This document shows, piece after piece, positions 14,031 through 20,969 of a stretch of DNA of 33,990 nucleotides. The notes under the pieces were generated by a model. The model worked only from the letters and a program-made list of their open reading frames with translations. It had not been told where the DNA came from and did no database searches. Made by a program: the position numbers and the translations under genes. The stretch's first letter is position 1. Every line of letters begins with the position of its first letter. Origin of the DNA: a virus; IMG/VR virus record IMGVR_UViG_3300021420_000093, positions 1 to 33,990 of that record. The stretch is one strand, 5' to 3'.

Positions 14031-14672
14031 TCTGCTTTCTACCGCCCGACAGATCGCCTCGCCTATCTCGTAGGGGATTTTTGCCGCGTCCGCGTTCCTC
14101 GCGCTATATCTGAGCGGGCCATGAGCAACGAATGGCTTCATCACGTGCTCTTTCCCGTTGGCGTCTCTGTAGGTTTTGCGGGTGACATGGCCTATTGAGC
14201 TCCATCGTTTGCCCGTGCTCGCAGGCTGAGAAAAGCTGCCTTTGTGCGGCTCAAGATTCGGCAGCAGCACCATCTGATTCGACCAAAGAGCATGGCCCGG
14301 TACGTTGGCCCGAAGGGGACCGAACATCTTTGTGAGCCACGGACGCGACGCGCGGACGTTCTCTATCCACCAGAAGCGCGGATTTAGCGCCGCTATAAAT
14401 TCCTTCACGGCAACAGAAATCGAGAGGTCGGGATCCGGTGGATTCGGGAAAAAGCATCTCATCTGAAACTTACTAAATTCGGTACACGGTGGACTCGCCC
14501 ACAACACATCGACGTGAAACGGCTTCAGCGGCAACGCCCGCACATCCGCCACGATGTCCGGCTTGAAGCGCGGATCGATGTCCACGCGGATTACCTTCCA
14601 TCCGCGGTCTAGCGCTGGCCGCGAAGCGCCGCCGAGACCGGAACACAGATCGAGCCAGACCAGTTGCCTCAT
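14016..14672 (-). CDS. DNA (cytosine-5) methyltransferase-like protein
   Basis: This 218-residue protein has motif I DLCSGLGG (8-15) for SAM binding, an acidic residue after strand 2 (VDID at 30-33), the catalytic PPC of motif IV (61-63, in ASPPCTEFS), and motif VI ENV (104-106, in WWIENV). These are the core of C5-cytosine methyltransferases. It is much shorter than complete enzymes and shows no clear target-recognition domain, as in several orphan phage methyltransferases. The start at 14672 overlaps the upstream DnaA-like gene as ATGA. Likely roles are protecting phage DNA from restriction or marking origin DNA. Confidence 0.78.
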   Translation of the reverse strand: MRQLVWLDLCSGLGGASRPALDRGWKVIRVDIDPRFKPDIVADVRALPLKPFHVDVLWASPPCTEFSKFQMRCFFPNPPDPDLSISVAVKEFIAALNPRFWWIENVRASRPWLTKMFGPLRANVPGHALWSNQMVLLPNLEPHKGSFSQPASTGKRWSSIGHVTRKTYRDANGKEHVMKPFVAHGPLRYSARNADAAKIPYEIGEAICRAVESREDAA

Positions 14673-15145
14673 GCCGCATCCTCGCGCTTTTCTACCGCTC
14701 GCCATTCATGATCCCCATAATGCCCGTGCTTCAATACACAATGCTGAGTCGGATAGGCGCTGAAAGGCGGCGCCTCGTTGACGATCGGGCACTTGGCGTC
14801 TTCGATCTGCGCTGCCCAACCGTCGATCAGCTTCTTGAACGCGGGATACTCCATGCGACGTTCGATCACCTGTACCGCATGGATCACCGTCGAATGGTCG
14901 CGGTTGAAGATAGCGCCGATGCGCACGTACCCGAGATTGGTCAGCCTGCGGACCAGGTACATCGCCGTTTGCCGTGCGATGGTGGCGCGCCCGGTGCGGG
15001 TGAAATTTAAGACCTCGGCTCGCGGGATCGCACCGGACCCGGCGGCTAGGCGAAAGATTTCCCTGATTCTGCGCGCCTGTTCGTCAGGTTCATCGACGCG
15101 ACGCTCGCGCGCGCAATTCTCACAATCGCAATATTTGCATCCCAT
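14669..15145 (-). CDS. Orphan DnaA domain IV protein with Cys-cluster and CHH motif
   Basis: This 158-residue protein carries a DnaA C-terminal DNA-binding domain: RRIREIFRLAAG (25-36), ARQTAMYLVRRLTNLGYVRIGAIFN and the signature RDHSTVIHAVQ (82-92). No AAA+ domain is present. The N-terminus has MGCKYCDCENC, a Cys cluster. The C-terminus has CVLKHGHYGDHEW (136-148), a C-x5-H-x3-H unit also found at 20970-22271. The ATG at 15145 is used because the upstream gene stops five bases before it and GGAGTGGTGA precedes it. DnaA domain IV reads DnaA boxes, so it may direct replication initiation with the RepA-like ATPase or block host DnaA. Confidence 0.82.
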   Translation of the reverse strand: MGCKYCDCENCARERRVDEPDEQARRIREIFRLAAGSGAIPRAEVLNFTRTGRATIARQTAMYLVRRLTNLGYVRIGAIFNRDHSTVIHAVQVIERRMEYPAFKKLIDGWAAQIEDAKCPIVNEAPPFSAYPTQHCVLKHGHYGDHEWRAVEKREDAA

Positions 15146-15150
15146 AGCGC

Positions 15151-15621
15151 TCACCACTCCTGATCTTGGCGCCGAACTCCGCCCAACCGTTCGCGGTGTC
15201 CGAGTCCGATCCGTTGAAACTTTCGCCGCGGTGATCCGATCGTTATCGGGGATCGCCGTCCTAAGACCTGATTGCTCGTGCTCTTGCGTAGCAGGGCAGG
15301 CTTTCCCGACTCAGGTGGGCGAATGGACAGGATCTTCTCGCGCAGTGCCTCAGCGTCGATTTCCAGCGCCTCGCAGACCCAATCGAACGACATCAGCCAG
15401 GTTCCGCGAGCCGCAATCCAGTCGCAGGCATCGTCCATCGTGCGCTGGCGGCTTAGGTTGCCGGAGAATTTCTCCCTGACCACGATGCGGAGTGCGTCCT
15501 CGAGGACGGCCAGGATGAGGCGCTTTTCCGGCGGGAACTCGCGGCCGGGGTAGAACTGCGACGGCATGATCGCATCCGAGGCCAGCATCGCGTCGAAATA
15601 GTCGACCAATTCAACGCTCAT
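15151..15621 (-). CDS. Phage replication-region protein of unknown function
   Basis: The start at 15621 (MSVELVDYFDAM) overlaps the upstream stop as ATGA; longer frames run through other genes. The 156-residue product contains LILAVLEDALRIVV, then RTMDDACDWIAARGTWLMSFDWVCEALEIDAEALREKI (about 60-98). This pattern recurs in small phage and bacterial proteins often encoded near replication genes. The C-terminus is basic. Function is not known to me; a DNA-binding helical domain is plausible. Confidence 0.65.
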   Translation of the reverse strand: MSVELVDYFDAMLASDAIMPSQFYPGREFPPEKRLILAVLEDALRIVVREKFSGNLSRQRTMDDACDWIAARGTWLMSFDWVCEALEIDAEALREKILSIRPPESGKPALLRKSTSNQVLGRRSPITIGSPRRKFQRIGLGHRERLGGVRRQDQEW

Positions 15622-15830
15622 AAAATTCGCCCGTCGCTTCCAGAGCGTCGCTTCCAGAGCGCCGCTTCCGCTGCTTCGAGCAAGTCGAGGGAAAATCCCA
15701 AAGCACCAGCCACGGGTTCCTTTTCCCATCCGCCGCCCTCGACGCCGTTCCAAGTGGCGCCGTTCCAGGCGATCGCCATTAAGGTCGCCAATCTGTACGC
15801 TTCGTCCGAGAATACCGGCGGTCTGTCCAT
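15618..15830 (-). CDS. Small helical protein, paralogue A
   Basis: This 70-residue protein (MDRPPVFSDEAYRLATLMAIAWNG) shares its DEAY(R/K)LA..(M/A)A core and a C-terminal LxxLLEAAEAALWK-like helix with the next gene upstream, so the two are paralogues. The segments upstream of their starts also match (CCTCCGATG...TAGCGT on the plus strand). Overlaps the following gene by four bases. Function unknown. Confidence 0.55.
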   Translation of the reverse strand: MDRPPVFSDEAYRLATLMAIAWNGATWNGVEGGGWEKEPVAGALGFSLDLLEAAEAALWKRRSGSDGRIL

Positions 15831-15884
15831 TACGGTTGCTTATCCTCCGATGGGTAGCGTTGCCCAAAAGTGAAAAGGTGACAT

Positions 15885-16067
15885 CTATAGCTCGTTTTTT
15901 CCCGCTGCTTCTTCCTCTTTCGCGAGCGATTCGTCCGCAAGAGAAACTAATTCGTGGGCCCAATCGATCATCTCCTCGTTGGTCAGCTCCTTGCTGTCCT
16001 TGGTTCCGATCAGAGTCATCGCCGCGATGCCCGCAAGTTTGTAAGCCTCGTCTCTGTAAACAGCCAT
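15885..16067 (-). CDS. Small helical protein, paralogue B
   Basis: This 60-residue protein starts MAVYRDEAYKLAGIAAMTLIG and ends with an acidic helix (ADESLAKEEEAAGKNEL). The DEAYKLA core aligns with the neighbouring 15618-15830 product, suggesting a tandem duplication. SD GGAGG lies close upstream of the ATG. It probably belongs to the helicase operon. No family recognised. Confidence 0.55.
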   Translation of the reverse strand: MAVYRDEAYKLAGIAAMTLIGTKDSKELTNEEMIDWAHELVSLADESLAKEEEAAGKNEL

Positions 16068-16088
16068 TTTGCCTCCGATGCGTTAGCG

Positions 16089-16319
16089 TCATAAAGCATC
16101 TGTTGTTGTAGACCTAGTACTAGTGGAATACACATCGAGTATCTGTTCGAGCACGGCGCTAATCCCTTCAGCGTCAAGCTGACGTATCGCTCGCCAATCG
16201 TGCCGTGTAGATGTCCGCTCATATAACGCGAACCGACGCAACTTGCCGTATTTGTTAGGCTTTTCCTCACCCAGATCGACGATCTGGAGGCGTTCAGTCT
16301 GGAGAATTACGACGCTCAT
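16089..16319 (-). CDS. Small hypothetical protein after the helicase
   Basis: This 76-residue protein (MSVVILQTERLQIVDLGEEKPNKYGKLRRFALYERTS) looks beta-rich at the N-terminus and helical at the C-terminus. Its ATG lies inside the end of the RepA-like gene (26-base overlap). No motif recognised. The overlap supports co-expression with the helicase. Confidence 0.5.
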   Translation of the reverse strand: MSVVILQTERLQIVDLGEEKPNKYGKLRRFALYERTSTRHDWRAIRQLDAEGISAVLEQILDVYSTSTRSTTTDAL

Positions 16320-17865
16320 TCGGTTGATCCTGGGTTGCGCTAAAAAGTCCGGCGTTTTTCAGCCTGTACTTGAAAGAACGACCAATCTTTCGACGTTCCA
16401 AACGGCCGTCATCGGTGGTTAGGTGGTATAAGCAGTTCTGAACTTCGGGCCTAGGCAGATCGAGGTCTTTCGATATCTGAACGACGCTCAATTCGGTATC
16501 AGATTCTTGGCCCTCGAAAAGCGCCATCACCCGGCCCGCGTACATTTTCCATTTCATCCAGTTTTTGAATGGACCCTTCGAAACCGCCCAACCCTGTTCG
16601 TTCAGCTCGATGCAGGTCTGAGGCAGCGCAAGCCCGCGCGGATCGCGCGTCTGCGTGCTCTCGATCGTGAAGAGATCGTCGCCAAATTTGCGCGTCAGAA
16701 CGATTGGGGAGAATCGCGCTGAGATTCCTTGCGATCCGAGTGCCGCCGTGGCCGCAGTTGCAACGTCGGTCATGTACTTCGGAGAATGATGCGTCGAATG
16801 GACGTGCGCGCGGGTCAGGTCCGCGAGCGTCTGGATTTTGCCGATCGCCTCGCGCGTACCCGCGTAGCTCATCTCGTCGCGGATTCGGGCGAAGTCGAAA
16901 AGCATGTCGAGAATGATGAGAATCGTTCCGTACTTTTGAGCCCCTACAGCGAGCTCGGAGAGCACGCGATCCGGATCCGCCGCCGCGTCCGGACGGATTC
17001 TGACCAGCGCGAGAGGATCGCTGCCTTCACGCCATCCCATCGCGAGGAGCTGCATGCGTGTCGTCGCTACTTCGTCATCTGAGGCAGCGTAAATGACGTG
17101 GCCCTGAGCGGTTTTCCGGCCCCAAATTTCAACGCCGCGCATCACTGACATCGCGAGAGTGCGCGAGTTCGTGGTCTTGCCCTGATGTTTTCCGCCAACG
17201 CCGAGCGATATCGACTGCGTGTAAAATAGGCGCTCGACGATCTCCGAGCGCTGAAGATATTCGGCGTTGGCGACCACTGCGGCGGCGTGATCTTCCCAGA
17301 TGATCACAGACCGATCGTCAGTTGCCGGCTGAAGCTCTCCGCTTGGAAAGTAAGGCGTCAAGGCGCCGCGCGCGATGGTTTGCAGTTCTTCGTCGAGTTC
17401 GGTGCCGTTCAGCACCGGCGGTCGATTGTGCGGCTTCAGAATCTTCGCGCGCAGCGCCTCGACCGCGCTCTCGATCGCAGCATCGAGCGACATCCCGCGC
17501 ACAAATTCTGGTGTCTCTTTCAGCGCGAGCTCGTAATCGTCGCGCACCTGATGGCTCATCCGGTACTTCCAAAGCGTCGGATCCACCGCCGGAAGATGGA
17601 TTTTCCCGTTTCCGTTGCCGTTCGCGTGGCCGTTGGAGTGATATCCGTTAGTTTCGGCCTTGGGCTTCTCGATCGCGGCCTGGATCGCCTCGGTAGCGCA
17701 TCCCGCGCTGCAATGCAGGCTCGGACCATCCTTGCCGAAATCCTTGACGGTCAGGGTGCCCCCGCATCCGGCCGGACAGTCGACGGCGAACTTTTTGCGC
17801 TTACCGCTGGTGTCGAGGACGGCGGAGAGAGAACGCGCGAGGTCAGCGAATTCCATCAGCCGCAC
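16294..17865 (-). CDS. RepA-like replicative ATPase/helicase with N-terminal zinc finger and C-terminal winged helix
   Basis: This 523-residue protein has three parts. Residues 30-56 carry a C-x3-C ... C-x3-C zinc finger (DCPAGCGG, HCSAGC) like primase-type DNA-reading fingers. A Gly/Asn-rich linker follows. Residues about 200-400 form a RecA-like ATPase of the AAA_25/RepA group: Walker A GGKHQGKT (224-231), Walker B LIILD (316-320) and a HSTHHSPK sensor-like motif (357-364). The C-terminal 100 residues (LSVVQISKDLDLPRPEVQNCLYHLTTDDGRLERRK) look like a winged helix. Such proteins load or act as the phage replicative helicase. It neighbours the DnaA-domain gene, strengthening a replication role. 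Confidence 0.78.
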   Translation of the reverse strand: MRLMEFADLARSLSAVLDTSGKRKKFAVDCPAGCGGTLTVKDFGKDGPSLHCSAGCATEAIQAAIEKPKAETNGYHSNGHANGNGNGKIHLPAVDPTLWKYRMSHQVRDDYELALKETPEFVRGMSLDAAIESAVEALRAKILKPHNRPPVLNGTELDEELQTIARGALTPYFPSGELQPATDDRSVIIWEDHAAAVVANAEYLQRSEIVERLFYTQSISLGVGGKHQGKTTNSRTLAMSVMRGVEIWGRKTAQGHVIYAASDDEVATTRMQLLAMGWREGSDPLALVRIRPDAAADPDRVLSELAVGAQKYGTILIILDMLFDFARIRDEMSYAGTREAIGKIQTLADLTRAHVHSTHHSPKYMTDVATAATAALGSQGISARFSPIVLTRKFGDDLFTIESTQTRDPRGLALPQTCIELNEQGWAVSKGPFKNWMKWKMYAGRVMALFEGQESDTELSVVQISKDLDLPRPEVQNCLYHLTTDDGRLERRKIGRSFKYRLKNAGLFSATQDQPNERRNSPD

Positions 17866-18500
17866 CCTTTTCCGATCCTCGATTTATCGTTCGGTAGGGT
17901 AAAATCCTGCCAGCGAATCCATCCGTTCGGGCAGTGAAATCCCCATTCGCGCAGGCGCGGACCAGTCAGGAAAAGTGTAACCGTGGGAGGCGCGCCCGAG
18001 ATGACCTCCAGTCGATGAGCCTGTTTCGCCCTTCGCCAGACGATCGCACCACGGCCGCACCAGCGTCGCGAGTGAACGCCGCCCGCTAGGATTCGATGTT
18101 CGAAATATCCGCCGGATAAAACAATCGAAAGGTTCGTCCAAGGGTGATCATGAAGCGCTCTGTCGTCATCGGAACGATGCACACGATGGACTTTCACGCC
18201 TGCGAGCTTGGATTCAACGACGCGCCAACGCTCAAGATAGAGCGAATGGAGCGAATGGCCATCAGGCTGAATGACATAATCCGGCGGCCTTGAATCAATT
18301 ACCTTCCAAGCCCACCGAAGCAGTCGCGGCACCAGACAAGAAAAAGCCGCCGGAAAGGGGGGCGATCCGGCGGCCACGCGGTCCAATACTGAAGCATCCC
18401 GCGACGGGCTTAATATAGCAGTTGATAGCGTTTGTTCATCGGCATGATGCGGTGAATCGGTTCCCTGTGGAACCGTCCCTTGTAGCGGGTCGGATGCCAT
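17856..18500 (-). CDS. Cupin-like phage protein (start uncertain)
   Basis: The conserved core lies in the last 158 residues: RLLRWAWKVIDSRPPDYVI, then VHRSDDDRALHDHPWTNLSIVLSGGYFEHR and TLFLTGPRLREWGFHCPNGW. The HDHPW with later His residues suits a metal-binding cupin. The family is widespread in phages and its function is unknown. The longest frame starts with ATG at 18500 after a GAGGGGGA SD, but a strong intrinsic terminator (18341-18374) lies inside it. A GTG at 18332 begins just after that terminator and matches the usual family N-terminus. So residues 1-56 may be a translated leader. It overlaps the helicase start by 10 bases. Confidence 0.62.
   Translation of the reverse strand: MASDPLQGTVPQGTDSPHHADEQTLSTAILSPSRDASVLDRVAAGSPPFPAAFSCLVPRLLRWAWKVIDSRPPDYVIQPDGHSLHSLYLERWRVVESKLAGVKVHRVHRSDDDRALHDHPWTNLSIVLSGGYFEHRILAGGVHSRRWCGRGAIVWRRAKQAHRLEVISGAPPTVTLFLTGPRLREWGFHCPNGWIRWQDFTLPNDKSRIGKGCG
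18341..18374 (-). terminator. Intrinsic terminator or attenuator inside the first minus-strand ORF
   Basis: On the minus strand a perfect 8-bp GC stem (GCCGCCGG / CCGGCGGC; plus coordinates 18367-18374 and 18346-18353) is followed immediately by TTTTT (18345-18341). This is the best rho-independent terminator in the window. It lies about 160 bases downstream of the predicted promoter and before the conserved part of the cupin gene, so it is placed as a leader attenuator. Confidence 0.7.
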
Positions 18501-18511
18501 AGCTTCCCCCT

Positions 18512-18556
18512 CGATCGGATGTTCAGCGGAGTATGTTGCTATCCCCGATCGGATGT
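18512..18556 (-). promoter_or_regulatory. Paired 11-bp operator-like direct repeats
   Basis: CGATCGGATGT occurs at 18512-18522 and 18546-18556, 34 bases apart start to start (about three helical turns). One copy lies in the spacer of the promoter above and the other just downstream of its expected start. A repressor bound to both could silence the promoter. A GCGGGTCGGA pair at 18485-18494 and 18643-18652 flanks the region. Confidence 0.45.
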
Positions 18557-18564
18557 CCTGTCAA
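18536..18564 (-). promoter_or_regulatory. Sigma-70-type promoter for the minus-strand replication operon
   Basis: TTGACA (complement of 18559-18564) is a perfect -35. After a 17-base spacer comes TAGCAA (complement of 18536-18541) as a weaker -10. Transcription would start near 18530 and read toward the cupin and helicase genes. Confidence 0.55.
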
Positions 18565-18673
18565 AACGAATCGCCCTTGCATCGCGTAAGTCATTGATTC
18601 GTAACGGTTTTTGAAACGCTGACATTTTGTGTATTGACTCGCGCGGGTCGGAGATGGTACCACTCTTGTCCTC

Positions 18674-18826
18674 ATGGGAAAGCAATGGACGATGAAGTTG
18701 CGCGTCAGCACGAAAGAGAAGAAGGCTATCGAGGAAGCGGCCAGACAGGCCGAACGCTCGGTTGCCTCTTGGCTGAGAGTTCTCGCGCTGAATGCCACGA
18801 ACGGGAAGGTGAAAGTCCATGCGTAA
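18674..18826 (+). CDS. Ribbon-helix-helix-like regulator (50 residues)
   Basis: The frame from ATG 18674 reads MGKQWTMKLRVSTKEKKAIEEAARQA then SVASWLRVLALNA. This matches the short beta-strand plus two helices of Arc/MobC-type ribbon-helix-helix DNA-binding proteins. It is the first gene of the large plus-strand operon and divergent from the replication operon, so it is a good candidate for the repressor of the repeats at 18512-18556. There is no clear SD and the start lies close to a weak TTGACT (18634-18639) promoter candidate, so the transcript might be nearly leaderless. Confidence 0.6.
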   Translation: MGKQWTMKLRVSTKEKKAIEEAARQAERSVASWLRVLALNATNGKVKVHA

Positions 18827-18893
18827 GCTACAAGCTACGGCGTACACGGTGGCGCTGATGGCGCTGCTCTGTTTCAAGGGACGAGGCTTCTAG
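18819..18893 (+). CDS. Tiny hydrophobic ORF (24 residues)
   Basis: An ATG at 18819, overlapping the end of the regulator gene and preceded by GGAAGGTG, opens a frame MRKLQATAYTVALMALLCFK ending at TAG 18893. The hydrophobic centre could be a small membrane peptide. The SD and overlap support translation, but length prevents firm assignment. Confidence 0.35.
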   Translation: MRKLQATAYTVALMALLCFKGRGF

Positions 18894-18895
18894 CT

Positions 18896-19180
18896 GTGGC
18901 GTGCGAGGACAAGACCATTCGTTGCCCTGACTGCGGCGAGGATATTCCCGCTCGCGTCCAATGGTCGCAGCGTCCGCGTCCGTATTTGGCGACCGCGGTT
19001 CGCGATTTGATTCTCGTCGCGCACTGGAAGCTTCACTGCCCGTCACCGAAGAACAAGGAGAAGCGCGATCCGTTCGCGCATTGGGACGGTAAGACGCAAT
19101 GTCCGTACTGTCCGCAACGCTTCAACTCGCTGGCGGAGCTCGACCATCACGCCGCAACTCACGAAACAGGGAGATTCTAA
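18896..19180 (+). CDS. Zinc-finger protein with classical C2H2 finger
   Basis: This 94-residue protein starts at GTG 18896 with GAGG upstream. It has CPDCGED (10-16), a half ribbon near the N-terminus, and a C-terminal C-x2-C-x3-F-x5-L-x2-H-x4-H finger starting CPYCPQRF (about 69-76) and ending HHAATH. Spacing and the Phe/Leu core match eukaryote-type C2H2 fingers, known in a few bacterial regulators (Ros/MucR) and phage proteins. It directly precedes recT. It probably binds nucleic acid; the partner is unknown. Confidence 0.6.
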   Translation: MACEDKTIRCPDCGEDIPARVQWSQRPRPYLATAVRDLILVAHWKLHCPSPKNKEKRDPFAHWDGKTQCPYCPQRFNSLAELDHHAATHETGRF

Positions 19181-19183
19181 ATC

Positions 19184-20158
19184 ATGACGGATAATTTTCC
19201 CGCGCTGCTCGACAAGCGCAGGCCCGATATCCAGAAGATGCTGGCCGAATGGATCACGCCGGAACGGTTCTTCGCAATGGCGGCGCTGGTCCGGCGTATT
19301 CCACTTCTAGCTACTTGCTCGGATGAATCTCTCGTCGAATGTGTGGTGGCAGCGGCGCAGCTCGGCTTGGAAGTCGGAGGAACACGCGGGCATTTCTACT
19401 GCGTGCCCTACGGCAAGGAAGCGCAGGGACAGCCGGGTTGGCGCGGACTTGCATTTCTGCGGTTGAAGGCCGGGTCGATCATGCAGCTCGATACCGATGT
19501 GGTTTTCAAGGGCGATATCTTTCGCATCTCGCGCACCAGCAAGGGCGATGAATTCGTTCACGAACTGAACTTCGGGAACGAGCGCAAGGAGAAAGATGCG
19601 GTCGCCGCCTATGCGCGGGTCATCCTTCCGACCGGCGAAACACAATTCGAGGTGTGCTCCCGAGATCGCGTGCTGCGTCACCGAGGTCATTCCAAACAGC
19701 CTGACGGGATGTTGTGGAATCCACAGAAGTTTTGGGAAGAGGGCTGGCGCAAGACTCCCTATCGCATCCTCGATAAGCGGCTGCCGGAAGGGCAAAACGC
19801 CGAGGCGATGGAGCGTTACATGCGCGCTGCTGACCTCGATGCGGCGCACTTTACCCCCGGAGCCGATGAGGATTTCGAACGGATGCGACGCGCGGAAAAG
19901 GCCAACGAGGAGGTCGGTACTCCGCCTTCATCGCGCAAGGTCGAACCCGAGGTGGAGCATCCCGCGATGTCCAATCTCGAGGAAACCATCAGCGCCGACG
20001 AGGAGCGCGCGTTGACCGAGGCTGCGTCGAAGAAGGGGTTGCGGCATTCCGCGCTGCTCAAGCTCATCAACCAGAAGTGCGGGATTCAGATCGACGAATT
20101 GGACGAGATCAAGAAAGGGCAAACCTCGAAGATCATGGATGCGATAGCGGAGGCATGA
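19184..20158 (+). CDS. recT: RecT-family ssDNA-annealing recombinase
   Basis: This 324-residue protein matches RecT. The N-terminal half has a helical segment MLAEWITPERFFAMAALVRRIP and the diagnostic AAQLGLEVGGTRGHFYCVPYG (about 62-82). Then come PGWRGLAFLRLKAG, KDAVAAYARVILPTG and WRKTPYRILDKRLPE. RecT proteins coat and anneal complementary single strands made by a partner exonuclease. The last 100 residues are acidic and variable, ending in a small helical domain. SD GGGAG precedes the ATG. The exonuclease-like gene lies at 20385-20963, with RusA and HNH following. Confidence 0.88.
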   Translation: MTDNFPALLDKRRPDIQKMLAEWITPERFFAMAALVRRIPLLATCSDESLVECVVAAAQLGLEVGGTRGHFYCVPYGKEAQGQPGWRGLAFLRLKAGSIMQLDTDVVFKGDIFRISRTSKGDEFVHELNFGNERKEKDAVAAYARVILPTGETQFEVCSRDRVLRHRGHSKQPDGMLWNPQKFWEEGWRKTPYRILDKRLPEGQNAEAMERYMRAADLDAAHFTPGADEDFERMRRAEKANEEVGTPPSSRKVEPEVEHPAMSNLEETISADEERALTEAASKKGLRHSALLKLINQKCGIQIDELDEIKKGQTSKIMDAIAEA

Positions 20159-20394
20159 TTCTCCTCATCGAACATAAGCCCGATTCGGTTGGTCCACCGC
20201 AGGCGGTCGCTCCATGCAAGCGATGTGGTCGACTGAATCGAATTGCGCTGCGCATTTGGGCATTCGACCTATCGAGAGACGCCTACGCATTCCCCGCTAA
20301 TCCTGACGATCCGATGCGTTGTTACCATTGCAGGGAAATATTCTCTCCCGATTGGGCTTACGAGTTCTATGCGGAGATTTACTCATGGCGATAG
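20155..20394 (+). CDS. Small two-knuckle zinc-ribbon protein
   Basis: The ATG at 20155 overlaps the recT stop (ATGA) after GGAGG, giving 79 residues. CKRCGR near 22-27 and CYHCREIFS near 56-64 form a likely zinc ribbon separated by about 32 residues. It overlaps the next gene by 10 bases. It probably works with the recombination proteins, possibly in DNA binding. No named family. Confidence 0.6.
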   Translation: MILLIEHKPDSVGPPQAVAPCKRCGRLNRIALRIWAFDLSRDAYAFPANPDDPMRCYHCREIFSPDWAYEFYAEIYSWR

Positions 20395-20963
20395 AGGTTC
20401 CAGTTTCATTAGCCTTCTGGCCCTCGACGACGCGGATCCTCGCCGACTTTGGTTTCTACGACCATCTGGAAGCGGCCGGACCTGCTAACCGAGAGGTAGG
20501 ATTGAAACGCGGGTCAGCGGTAGACCGTGCAGTGACTTATCTCGCGATGGGTCGGGAGCCGGAATGGACCGAGCAAGCGCGGGACTTTCTGGAACCGTAC
20601 ACCGATGGTTTTCGTAAGTTTCTACGGGGACATTCGTGGCGTCACGATAGCCATCAAAATGAATTCGTCTGTCGGGCCGAGCGATTCATAAGCCACCCCG
20701 ATCTACTTGGGACGCTAGATGACCATAACCCCCAACTAGCCGTGCTCGAAGTCAAGACTGGCGCATTCCCGCAATTCGTCCGGTTGCAAACCGCCGGTCA
20801 AATCATCGCGGAAGGGAATCGCTCTCGCCGTCGCTACTGCATCAATCTGCCCGGTGATGGGAGTTACAAGCTGACGCATCTGACCGATCCGAGCGACTTT
20901 TCAGCCTTTACGATTCTGGTAAGAGCGTGGTGGGTGAAGGCTCAATATCAAGGGGTGAAATGA
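20385..20963 (+). CDS. PD-(D/E)XK exonuclease (RecT partner)
   Basis: The ATG at 20385 after GGAG gives 192 residues; an upstream in-frame Met would overlap the zinc-ribbon gene heavily. The nuclease core is GTLD (109-112), VLEVKTG (120-126) and QTAGQ (135-139): the D ... ExK ... Q arrangement of RecB/Cas4-like PD-(D/E)XK nucleases. An upstream GLKRGSAVDRAVTYL helix is typical of the fold's entry. Next to RecT it most likely supplies the 5'-3' resection that creates single strands for annealing. Confidence 0.75.
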   Translation: MAIEVPVSLAFWPSTTRILADFGFYDHLEAAGPANREVGLKRGSAVDRAVTYLAMGREPEWTEQARDFLEPYTDGFRKFLRGHSWRHDSHQNEFVCRAERFISHPDLLGTLDDHNPQLAVLEVKTGAFPQFVRLQTAGQIIAEGNRSRRRYCINLPGDGSYKLTHLTDPSDFSAFTILVRAWWVKAQYQGVK

Positions 20964-20969
20964 TTTCTC

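Noticed and set aside
15151-16092. 313-codon version of the 156-residue protein
   Set aside because: N-terminal half is Arg/Gly-rich shadow over two small genes; the ATG at 15621 has the overlap signature.
18634-18858. 74-codon plus-strand frame beginning at 18634
   Set aside because: The alternative frame from 18674 encodes a recognisable ribbon-helix-helix protein.
18539-18877. Minus-strand frames across the divergent promoter region
   Set aside because: They cover the promoter, repeats and the ribbon-helix-helix gene; no SD or family pattern.
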